Positions 46,625-56,640 of a DNA stretch of 64,000 nucleotides are shown here, one piece after another (within the stretch, counting starts at the first letter, position 1; each line of letters opens with the position of its first letter). Below the pieces are notes generated by a model. That model worked only from the letters and a program-made list of their open reading frames with translations, was not told the origin of the DNA and did not search any database. This DNA comes from Earliella scabrosa (taxonomy: Eukaryota > Basidiomycota > Agaricomycetes > Polyporales > Polyporaceae). The translations under genes and the position numbers were made by a program. The stretch lies in assembly GCA_022605405.1 (NCBI GenBank), contig JABYQQ010000007.1, positions 1,426,001 to 1,490,000 on the forward strand. The letters run 5' to 3'.

Positions 46625-49600
46625 TCAGAATCCGAACCAGCTCTTTGCGGACTGCTGTGCGGCGAGTCGCTTGGCCTAGGAGGGTACATTCAGTCCGCGG
46701 GCGGGATGAGAGGTAGCAATGAATCGAAGTTACCTGTGCGACCATGCTCTTGCTCCCTTCCTCCAGTGAGTTGAGGCTCTGCTGCAGATCCCCTAGCATC
46801 TCTCTGCAACACGTCGTCAAATCAGGAGGTCGCTCTGTATGTGCTCATTCGTACATACCCTCTCTCCGCCAGGGCCGTACCAAGGCGGTTGTACAAGTCA
46901 CCAACGCCGCTCGACATACCCGCAGCTTTGGCATTCACCGAAGTCTGGGCAGACGAGCTCGGCTCCGCGCTCTTGGCTGGAGGTGACCTGGTAGCAGGCG
47001 TCGGGATGGGCCGATCAGGGCCAGCGACTACAGAACCGACGATCATGAACGACTCCAAAGGGCAGCGGTGCAAAGATGACTTACGGAGAGCGTCGATCTG
47101 GTCTCCCGCACTGGTCACACTCAACGAGCCGATGTACCCTAGTACGGAACTCATCATCGACGGCGGCCCCAACGAGACCGGTTGGGGCTGCGGCGGGACC
47201 GTCCCGCGTCCATGCGCGAGGTCGACGAGCGGAGGTGCGTAGGGGCTTGCGCGACGCGCACTGAAGTGTGTATGGAGCTCGGTGTCGAGAAGTGGGCGAT
47301 ACGATGAGCCGGAGGGTACGGGGAATGCTGTGGCGGTGAGGTAGTCGCCAGTGTCGTCTGTGGCTGGAGGACTGGAACATGGGTGAACCATCAATGCCAA
47401 CGAAAGAAATGACAGGCGAACCTCCGTACCTGGCAAACCCCTCAGGCTTAAGCTGCATGGTGTGAATGTGCTCAAGATGGGGGAGGGTGTACACTAGCGC
47501 AAGGCCGTGGGTCGTGTACGCGACGAGCACATATGAGTCTGCAAGGGGTGGTTGAACCGTGATCAGCTCAACACGGGCGATCCCCATCTCACCTCCATCA
47601 CTTACCCAGTCTGCCAACGATCTCGACGTGCAGGACCGTGCCGACCTTGCTGCCCCAGTCGACCTTCGCAATACGCTCTCCGTTCACATTGAGCATGGAC
47701 CGCACGCCCTTCGCGCCTGCGGATACCCAGACGTACTGCCGTTCAGAAGCACCGCCCTCGCCCGGCTGCAGGGCCGACGCGAGGCCGTTCCGGTTCGCAC
47801 GGCACCGGGTGCCCCGCTTCGCGTCGAGAACGAACGAGCTCCCCGGGACGGGGTGCGCAGAGCCGTCCACTATAACAGGATTTGGCAGGACCTTCCAGGT
47901 GCTGGGGACGGCGTACTCGAGGGTGTAGATGCTCGTGTGCCCGGACGCAGTCGTGCAGAGGAGGCGCATCCGCACTTGCGGGTCTGCCGGAGAGCGATGC
48001 TCAGGCTCAGCATAACGTCCACTGGGATTAAGCCACACTTACCTGTGGATAAGCCACAACACGCCCAGGTCATAGTCTCAATCGGTTCAGCTTCTGCGTG
48101 GCGATGGAAGAAACCAGACCCCTCGGGGCGCGTCGCGCTTCGGAGTATAACGCGCGGGGTGCGCAGGTCAATGGCGAGCAGCAGACCAGACGCGTATGCA
48201 ACGGCGAGGAAGCCGACATCGGACAGAGCGCAGCTGGTGACCCGCCCGCGCCCCTTGTCGGGCTTGATCGCGAACAGCGGACTGTACCGGAGGCCCTTGC
48301 GCGCACGGAGGTGCGATAGCGAGACGAGCTCTTTGTCTTCGAGGGTCTGCTGACCAAAGCTCGTCGCGTCGGGAGGGACGTCGAGCCGGTGCAGGATCAC
48401 TGCTCCGCTCCGCAGGATGGTGACGCACTCGAGGGACTCCGGCGCAAAGTACACTGCGTCGATGCGCTGTTTGGCAAGATGTGGGTCGTATACCGTGGGA
48501 TCCACGAGGCCCAGCGTGGGGTCGAGAAGAAGCGGAGCGAGCTCGATGGTGAGACGAGGGATGGGTGAGGGGTAGCTTGCCGCCAGGGGAGTCTCTGGGC
48601 CGGTACTGTGGAGCAGCTGGCAGCTCAAGTCTAGAAATTGAACCGAGAGGTCCCGGAGATGTGTAATAAGCAGCCTGTGCGGTTGTTGCTACGCCAGGCG
48701 CATGTTAGCGTTCGGCTAGCTATGGGCCATATCGAGGCTAACCTTCAGATATTTCGTGTGTCCGTCGGGATCCTCCGCCCAAGCCAAACCACCCTTGACT
48801 GGGAACGGCACCTCCCCGTCAATCTGCGCCAGCTTGTCCCTCACAAGCGTCTCGTACGCTTGCTTGTCGACCTTGATGAGATACTCTCCCAGCACACTCC
48901 ATAGACACGGCGGCAATCTAGCGGGGCGGGGGTCATCAGACACCGACATCGACTGCAGCGTTATCTCCAGCTCGTCGATCAGCGTATCGTCCGGCTCGAG
49001 CGCGTCTGAGTCTGATTCCCTTTGCAGAGGATCCGGATTCTTCGGTTGTTCTGTACTTTTTGGGGTCTCCACAAAGGCCGGGGGCGGGAACTCGAACGCT
49101 TCGCTTGTGCGAGCTTCGGGTGCGTCGGACTCGGAGATGATGAGGATCACGTTCGGATCATACGCTCCAGAAAAATGTGGACTTGTGCGCGGAAAGAGGA
49201 GGAAGTCTTGCACCGTGCCCGCCGCGTTGTACGTGTGCGCGTTCTTCACAGACAGGGAAGCGCAGACGGCAGCGCGGACTTCCGGGTATAAAATCGTTGC
49301 GATGGGCTGGCCTTTGGGCGAGGTCGGTGCGGGTGGTGCGGGTGGTTGGAGGGGAGGAAGAAGCAGTGCGGTCACGCATGGTAGCGAATCGAGCGTGATC
49401 CCGCCGAGTACCGTCAAGACGGTGTCTCCACCTCGCGGGTCAGAGGAGCTCGGGAAGCCGCTCCAAGCGAGCTTGAAAATCGGTTCGCGTTGGGGCTCCG
49501 GTGGGTGTTGTTCAGGAGCAGCCATGATAGCCTCGAGCTTGCCCGAGTCTACTGCGCTCAAGTCTTCACCATCTGGACTGTCGATCGTTCGGAGTAACAG

Positions 49601-50862
49601 AGGCTTGTCCTCGTCCTCCAAGGACCAGAAGCCGATGGTTCCGTCGACGTACCCTACTGCAAGGAGATGCCCGGACGGGTGCGTGGCGAGTGCGGTAACC
49701 TGAAGCCGACGCGGTACGAGGATGTCCTGATGTGCGCTGTGTGTGAGTATGAGAATGGTGTATCGATGTGCCGTCACCTGCCTTGGACTGATAACCTGAA
49801 CCCCCTGGTGCTCCAGGCGAGAGCGTCAGTTCGAAGACTCTGACAGGCTTCTGCTCTTTCTGTCGATGACATAGTAAGTGTGAGCTTTGCGGTCAGCGGA
49901 AAATTGGGGCCTTACAAGATCCAGCAGAATCACGCCGCCTGGAGGTGTACGTCAGTACAGGAACTCATCAGACCTCGATAGATACACACCCTCGTAGGCT
50001 ACAAACAAGAGGTTGAGATCTCGAGGATGAATCACGATGTCAATGACCATGTCACTACACGACGGGTGTCAGCACTTTCAACATCTCAACTTCGACTTTC
50101 AAGACTGACAGAGGCGGGCCACTATTACTATCAAGCGACTTCTCTTCATGTATCTTCCACAGGTTTGGTATGGCGAATTGAGATATCCGGAGGCAGAGCA
50201 AGTCGTATGTTTTGATCTCGCCGTTCGCCAGCGCGATGAAAGCCTGGTAACAATCAGTCATCGCTTGACACGTATCCCGAGACAAGTCACTGACATGGGT
50301 ATGCGAAGGCGACGTTATCAGCGCGCTGTGAACCAGTCAAGTATGGCTCTTCAGACAAGCATTTTCTCGCACTTCACCGGTTGTCCAAGACCGGTGATCC
50401 TCTGCAGTGATGGTTTGCCCACACTAGCGAGATCCCATACATGCAGCCGATTGTGCTCATCTGGTATCAGCATGCAGTGATGAGCATCAACGCACAATCA
50501 TGCGTCATCGTCATTCCTACCGATGCACAATAGCTTGAAGGCGGCAGTGGCGAATTGGAGGAGCTTGATACGCAAGCCGGGCGGATCATTGACCCGCAGC
50601 TCACACTGAACACCCGGGTGGCCATACAGATGTACTATTCCACGAGAAGTCCCTAGAAGCCCTGTGGTAAGCGCAATCGATCTACAGTCGGAGTATGCTG
50701 GTACATACCAACCGCGAAGAGACCAGATGTAGGCTCGGTCGCGACTGTAGTGATATCGAGATGGTATCGGATTGTTCTGAGCACATCTGAATGCCAGTCA
50801 GAGGGGTCAGATATATCGAAAGACAAGTCGGGCAGAGATTTGACGGCATGTGAAGTGAACAT
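46625..50862 (-). CDS. Sro7/tomosyn/Lgl-family WD40 protein
   Basis: Regulates exocytic SNARE assembly at the plasma membrane downstream of Rab GTPases. Exons: 50862-50709, 50661-50521, 50460-50373, 50325-50295, 50243-50110, 50054-49990, 49938-49916, 49859-49782, 49726-48743, 48688-48043, 47983-47606, 47538-47430, 47371-47085, 47027-46859, 46803-46734 and 46675-46625; 1135 residues, as in tomosyns. N-terminal propeller segments include TSRGIVHLYGHPG, LHVWDLASVG, ANGEIKTYDLL, LAVGYVDGTIGFWSL and FKLAWSGFPS. The second half holds AVYFAPESLECVTILRSG and GFLAVAYASGLLLAIDL. The C-terminus, GVGDLYNRLGTALAERGEMLGDLQQSLNSLEEGSKSMV, has the heptads of an R-SNARE-like tail and ends KSWFGF. The intron 49727-49781 appears to use a GC donor. 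Confidence 0.9.
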
Positions 50863-51432
50863 GATTATGTCGGGACGTGAAGGACAAGGTAGCTTGAACG
50901 GGCCTGGGTGATTCCACTCTTAGCAGTGCGTTGAAGGGCGCAGTGTGGCAATCGGCAGTAGTCAACACTCTTAGTGGCGATGAGATGGAGAACCGCGAGC
51001 TGAGCAGCTCGTTGCGGACTGAAGGATAGGTTACATCCGCATTTGCCAAGGGAAGCGAGGGAGGGCAAGACTCAAGAAATTCCCGGCTGAGACGCGCCGC
51101 GTGCCGCGTCACGGGGCCGGGGCCTCCCCTTTCCTTCAGCTTTCAAACCGCTACGCCCACGTTCAAGTACTATAGGGACGCTGTAAGTAGCTCCCTCGCG
51201 GACACCCTTCTAGCTCTATCGGGCTGCTTGCGTCGCCTCACGCATCATGGACGGCTTACGCTCCACCGGAGGGAACTTGACTCTGTCATGGACTCCCCAT
51301 CGCGTCATAACTGAACGCACTTCCAAGTCATAATACACAACTGCCCTACATCGCACATACATAACCGCCTTGAACGCAAGGACGCGACTCTTGCACTTGC
51401 ACTCATCCCACGCCCTAGTTATAACTCGCACC
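50863..51432. other. Divergent intergenic region
   Basis: A 570-bp gap between the starts of the Sro7-like gene (minus) and a small membrane-protein gene (plus). No TATA box or repeat is clear. Confidence 0.4.
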
Positions 51433-52195
51433 ATGTGGATCGCGCACTACGCTTCAGGTTGGTGAATAATCTCGATGTCTCTGAGTATAAATGATCGCAT
51501 CTGACATCGCAACGTATCCCTCCCAGGCCTCGCTGCGAAGGCGTTCGCTCCGGACGTACCACTGTCTCTCCTCACGCTTGCTGGAGCATTGCCGGATGTC
51601 GTGTTCTTCCTCCTCCAATTCATTGGGATAGAGACGTTCAATCTCGACGGTTCCCTTGTTCCGCGGGGATGCTTCCCGTATTCGAATGACTACCCCTACA
51701 GCCATTCGCTCATGGGCATGACCATAGCCGGTGAGTCCCCCGTTCTCGGAAGTGTTCGTTGCGAGAAGGTTGACTGATCATGCCTCTGCAAGGCATTGTT
51801 CTCGCCCTAGTGTACAGGCAGGCGACTCCCGCTTCTGTGACCATGAAAGATCAGATTGTCATTGTTGCCGCATCGACGAGTCACTTTCTAATGGAATGGC
51901 CATCTCACCGCGAAGGTACGTCGGCATGGTATGCTGGGAATACTACCCTTTTGACACGATATCCGTAGATATCAAAATCACTCCCCACGACTCGAACCAG
52001 CTCGGTGCTGGCATGTTTGATCACCCTACTGTCACTTTTTTCACCGAGTGCGCCATCTTCCTCGCCGGTCTCTGGGTGTACACCACGTTCGCGCCCACCG
52101 CCACGAAGGCCGGCTATAAGACGCACAGGAATCGGTTGCCGGGCGTCGTCCTCTTCTTAATTGGAGCTCAAGCTCACTTCTCCTTCGGCTCGTAA
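51433..52195 (+). CDS. Small multi-pass membrane protein, function unknown
   Basis: Exons: 51433-51457, 51527-51730, 51793-51915 and 51969-52195; 192 residues. About four hydrophobic segments are visible: PLSLLTLAGALPDVVFFLLQFIG, SLMGMTIAGIVLALVYRQ, FTECAIFLAGLWVYTTFA and LPGVVLFLIGAQAHFSF. A conserved-looking YPYSHSLMGM and a STSHFLMEWPSHRED stretch with His residues recall integral-membrane metal-dependent hydrolase-like proteins, but I cannot assign a family. A GTAAGT overlaps the stop codon, so a further exon is conceivable. Confidence 0.7.
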
Positions 52196-52226
52196 GTCTG
52201 ACCGATCTCTCAGTCAGCCGTTCGGA

Positions 52227-52231
52227 GGTTG
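52227..52231. repeat. Target-site duplication GGTTG, left
   Basis: The five bases before the left LTR are GGTTG, repeated at 53391-53395 right after the right LTR. Five bp is the standard duplication for LTR retrotransposons. Confidence 0.85.
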
Positions 52232-52404
52232 TGTAAGGGATGTGTATTAGGGTTAGGGTTCTTAGTATATAGCCCGCACTAGCGCTTACGATACTGTAGT
52301 CTTTTCTACCTTGTGTCACTACGTCTGTGTTGTTCACCGCTATAAAACGGGATCTAACGCACTTGTGACGCCTCAAGACTCACCACCACCCCCAGCTCCT
52401 TACA
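52232..52404 (+). repeat. Left LTR
   Basis: Contains GTATTAGGGTTAGGGTTCTTAG, two telomere-type TTAGGG units, near its 5' side, and a TATA box (GCTATAAAACGG, about 52340-52351) pointing rightward, which suggests the plus strand is the transcribed one. Ends TTACA followed by CTTTTTTGCG. Confidence 0.85.
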
Positions 52405-53217
52405 CTTTTTTGCGTTACCCTCGGTTCTCCGACTCTACCCTGGGCCAGAGGACCTGACGCGGCTGGCCGACACTTTCGTGGCCACTGTGCCGTCGTTTCC
52501 CGTCGGATCGCCTCGCGCGCGGGCTCGATGGATTCGTCTCATCAAGCCCTTTCCGACGGTACCGGACGCGACGGAATCGGAGGAGTTTTGGTCGAACTTT
52601 CGAGGTTTCTGGGTTAGTGGTGGTTTTGTAGGAGCTGTTGATGGGGCCGGATATGGGCGACGAAGGCACGTATCGCGTCGTCCTTGCGACGACTTGGAGT
52701 CCACTTGGTAAACCCTTGCTCGACCCCCCGAACGTGCCATTTCGTGCAGCGGTTCACCCGCTACCGCCTCCACTTCCTTCCCATCACCCGGCAGCAGGAG
52801 TCTCTCCGTTGCTCCACGGATACTCGTCCGTTCACCTTGCGGGTCACGCCGTTCGATTCACCCTTTTCAAGGCTTTCCAACGACCTCTCACTCGCCCCGA
52901 TCGGACCGCTCTTCGTCACGCAATAGCGTTCCCCTGCTACCCTCTCTCCTCCCATCATGCATCTTGCATCCCTCGACTGCGGATGGTCTCTTGACTGTCT
53001 GTCCCTGATGATGTTACCGTCGTCTCGCTTCAACCGCCTACCCATCCCCTTCCATCATCGTCCAGCGACGCTTGCACCCCGGTTGCATCGTGCGCCGTCT
53101 GCTTCCTGGGTTGGCAGAGGCATTCAGTTGCCTTCTGCTGGCTTCACAGCTGCGCAAGATACCGCATCTTCCCCACCATCTGGTAGTGCCGACCTCACAC
53201 TACTTCCCATCTATCCC

Positions 53218-53390
53218 TCTTAGGGATGTGTATTAGGGTTAGGGTTCTTAGTATATAGCCCGCACTAGCGCTTACGATACTGTAGTCTTTTCTACCTTGT
53301 GTCACTACGTCTGTGTTGTTCACCGCTATAAAACGGGATCTAACGCACTTGTGACGCCTCAAGACTCACCACCACCCCCAGCTCCTTACA
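53218..53390 (+). repeat. Right LTR
   Basis: Matches the left LTR from AGGGATGTG to TTACA without change. The outermost left bases differ (TCTT in place of TGTA). Preceded by the pyrimidine-rich CCCATCTATCCCTC rather than an evident polypurine tract. Confidence 0.85.
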
Positions 53391-53395
53391 GGTTG
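53391..53395. repeat. Target-site duplication GGTTG, right
   Basis: Matches the five bases before the left LTR (52227-52231). Confidence 0.85.
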
Positions 53396-53703
53396 ATACC
53401 GATCGCCGCAGGGCTCCGACCACAGAGACGCGCTGGGTCCATGCCCCGCTCTTCTTGGGCCAAGTAGTGGCGAGCTGCTGGTTGTTGGGCAAGCTCGAGT
53501 CGTGAGGAGTTACGAGCCAAGAATGTATTGCCATCTGCGCGTGCGAGATCGTATATAGTAATGTGGAACCGTGCTCTACGTATTCAACTCGTTCAACGGT
53601 CGACGACGAGTACAAGTACAACTTCAACCCACTATGTACGCGTAGACGCTCATCGCGATCCGCCCGCTTTCCGAGATTTGCCGAAGGGACCTGGTGGAAT
53701 GCG

Positions 53704-53711
53704 GGGTATAT
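53704..53711 (+). promoter_or_regulatory. TATA box of the lyase gene
   Basis: GGGGTATATAGCAC lies about 105 bp upstream of the ATG at 53813. It is about 310 bp from the newly inserted LTR element, so the promoter core is intact. Confidence 0.5.
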
Positions 53712-53812
53712 AGCACTTGCTCTCGAGTCTCGACCACCACGCTCCAGCACGTCTCTATCCTGTGGTGGTCGTCCTTTGAACTTCTAATTCCGCCGTCTGA
53801 AGTACATGTACG

Positions 53813-55999
53813 ATGATCCTCCGGACCGCCCTGCGCACCTCATCCCGCTTCCTCCCCGCCGGATACCGCGCCATGGGTTCCCTGCCGTCTCTCTCCCTCA
53901 CACCCCCCACACCAGCGGAAGAGCAGGCCGCGTTTGATGCGCGCGTCGCCGACATGGAGGCGTTCTTCCACCAGCCCCGGTTCGCGTCCCTTCAGAGGCC
54001 GTACACCGCCGCGCAGGTCGCGTCGAAGCAGGGCGCGCTGCCCGTCCTACCCCTTCCCTCGACACTCCTCGCGAACAAGCTGTATGCGCTCTTTGAGAAG
54101 GCAGCGGAAGAGGGGCGACCGGTTCACACTATGGGCGCGATCGACCCAGTGCAAATGACCCAGATGGCGCCGCACCAGGAGGTCGTGTATGTGAGCGGGT
54201 GGGCGTGCTCGAGCGTGTTGACGACGGGCAACAATGACGTTGGGCCTGACCTTGGGTGCGTCGCCCTATGGTGTTCATGTACCCCTCCATACTGATCGCA
54301 TTGCATTTGTACTGTAGCGACTACCCGTACACCACCGTCCCGAACCAGGTGCACCGACTATTCCGTGCTCAGCAGTTGCATGACAAGAAGCACTATGACG
54401 AGCGCATGACGGCTAGCCTAGAGGCCCGCTCCAAGATGCCATACATCGATTACCTGCGTCCCATTATTGCTGATGCGGATATGGGGTAAGCACACTGCCT
54501 GCATGTCCGCAGGACTGGATAGACTGACTGAATAGGCACCCGCCTGGGGCAGACATGGCGGCCTCTCTACCGTCATGAAGCTCGTCAAGCTGTTCGCAGA
54601 GTCGGTGAGTTGCACTCCGCAAGTCGATTTCGCATCCATATTCAAACCGTGTGCCATACAGGGCGCGTCCGCCATCCACCTTGAGGACCAGCTCGTCGGC
54701 GGGAAGAAGTGCGGGCATCTGGCCGGCAAGGTCCTGGTGCCCGCGTCCGCGCACGTCTCGCGCCTCATCGCGGCGCGCTTCCAGCTCGACCTCATGAAGT
54801 CGACGATGCTCCTCATCGCGCGTACGGACGCCGAGTCCGCGAAGCTGCTCTCCAGCACCGTCGACATCGTCGACCACGAGTTCATTAAGGGCGTGACCTC
54901 CCCCGACCGTGCGCTCGCGGAGGTCATTGCCGCGGCCGAGGCGGAAGGCAAGTCTGGCGCGGAGATCGACAGGATTGAGGCGGAGTGGCTCGCCCGGAAC
55001 CCGCTTTGCACATTCGGCCAAGGTGCGTCGCACAAGTTACCTGTAGCAATCAAGGACATAGGCCTCAATGGTGTAATTGCGCAGCCTTTGAGAAGGCACT
55101 GGAGAAGTCCAGTGTCGCGGACAAGGCGGGTGCGCTCAAGGCATATCGCGAGGCTGCAGACGGCAAGTCCAACGCAGACGCACGCGATATTGCCAAGGAC
55201 ATCCTTGGAGAGCCCATTTACTGGGACTGGGACCGTGCGTACAGCCATCATACATCTGTTTGCGAAATATGTTGTTGAATGAGTTTCGCAGTGCCTAAGA
55301 CTCGTGAAGGCTACTACCACTACACCGGTGGTGTGGAGGCAGCCATCAAGCGCGAGCTTGCGTTCGCGCCTTACGCTGACATGATCTGGCTCGAGACCAA
55401 GCTCCCGGACCTCCAGCAGGCCCGCTACTTCTCTCGCAAGATCCGGGAGAAGTACCCTGGCAAGTATGCATGCACAACCTGCTGAAGTGTAGGACCGACT
55501 GATCATGGTATCCTTGTAGATGGTTCGTATACAACCTGAGCCCGAGCTTCAACTGGAACGCACAGGGCTTCTCAGATACGGACCTCAAGAACTTCATCTG
55601 GGACCTTGGCAAGGAAGGGTGAGTTCCATGTACAGCATCCCAGAAGCTTCCCGCCGTGCTCATGATACGTGTTTGCAGATTCGTCCTTCAACTCATCTCT
55701 TTGGCCGGCCTTCACTTGAACGCCGTCACCGCTGCTGAGCTCGCCGCGCGGTTCAAGACCGACGGTATGCTCGCATATGTCAACCTCATCCAGAAGAAAG
55801 AGAAGGAGATTGGCTGCGACGTTCTCACCCACCAGAAATGGTAAGCCGGGCCGTACACCTATCCTCGTGTCTCCCTTGCTAAACCATTCATTGATGTAGG
55901 AGCGGCGCGAACTACATTGACCGCATTCTGACGACCGTCTCCGCGGGCTCGTCGAGCACATCAGCCGTGGGCAAGGACTCAACAGAACACTCTTTCTGA
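53813..55999 (+). CDS. Isocitrate lyase family, probably mitochondrial 2-methylisocitrate lyase
   Basis: Cleaves (2-methyl)isocitrate into succinate plus pyruvate or glyoxylate. Exons: 53813-54255, 54318-54485, 54553-54604, 54662-55022, 55085-55234, 55292-55463, 55520-55618, 55679-55840 and 55900-55999; 568 residues. The catalytic Cys238 lies in [32 protein letters not shown] and [13 protein letters not shown] are family motifs; the end reads [10 protein letters not shown]. Two points favour the methylisocitrate branch: a clear mitochondrial presequence ([19 protein letters not shown]), and VGGKKCGHL where glyoxylate-cycle enzymes usually have PGTKKCGHM. That would place it in propionate breakdown. 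A second ATG at 53873 would give a cytosolic form. Family is near certain, substrate branch inferred. Confidence 0.92.
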
Positions 56000-56640
56000 C
56001 CATGACCGCGGCATGCCAATTACACCACAAAGTTAGCTAGATCGGGGAAGATGTACTCCTGTATTTTGATCTGTGCAGTGCGATCTACAAATGACGAACG
56101 GGGGCGCGAGATAATAATAACACATCGACGACGGGTGCGGCAGTAAGGACGAGATACTCGGGTGGGCGGTAGTGGGTACGGTGCGACTGACCGGGATGGG
56201 AGCGTTCAGGACGGGACGAGGCAAAAGTAATAAGGACTACGTATCGTATGAAGAACGTAAATGGCCGGAAGGTCAACGTAGATGCATATGGTCCACATGT
56301 ATGCGGATCGCGAGGCATGTGCATGGCGAGCGCCGAGCACAGGGAGGGGGGACGGGACGTGGATGCGAAGCGTTTACGTGAAGCGTGAAGCAAGCGTTCA
56401 GGGTCGTCGAACGGTGAACCAAAGCAGGCGTGCGCGAGACCTGAGCCCGCCCGGTCGACAGGCGGGACCCGTGCTCATCCCAGCCCCCAAAGCAAGTAGA
56501 CAGAGGCGAAGATGGAAGATACGAGGTGAGTACGATACGACACGTATGGATAGCCGCTATATTACTATGACAGAGCGATCCGAAGCAAAGAGAGAGAGGA
56601 GTGAGAGACTATACAAGACGCCGCTGCGGCGGGTCGCTGA
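56000..56640. other. Convergent intergenic region
   Basis: About 640 bp between convergent stop codons of the lyase and the Ser/Pro-rich gene, presumably two 3' UTRs. No gene or repeat is supported. Confidence 0.4.

Larger units (their letters stand above)
52232..53390 (+). mobile_element. Miniature LTR retrotransposon (TRIM-like)
   Basis: Two direct repeats of 173 bp (52232-52404 and 53218-53390) flank about 813 bp, and the whole is bounded by a 5-bp duplication GGTTG. The left LTR starts TGTAAGG and both end CCTTACA, an inverted-repeat pair. The LTRs are identical except at the first few bases of the right copy, so insertion was recent. No reverse transcriptase, integrase or gag is encoded; the element is non-autonomous. 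It sits between a membrane-protein gene and the lyase gene. Confidence 0.88.

Noticed and set aside
47559..48353. 264-codon plus-strand frame opposite the Sro7-like gene
   Set aside because: Antisense to well-conserved exons; no domain.
48756..49703. 315-codon plus-strand frame opposite the Sro7-like gene
   Set aside because: Antisense to a single long conserved exon; Ser/Gly-rich artefact.
52245..52265. TTAGGG units as an interstitial telomere or chromosome end
   Set aside because: Only two units, present identically in both LTRs, so they belong to the element and not to a telomere.
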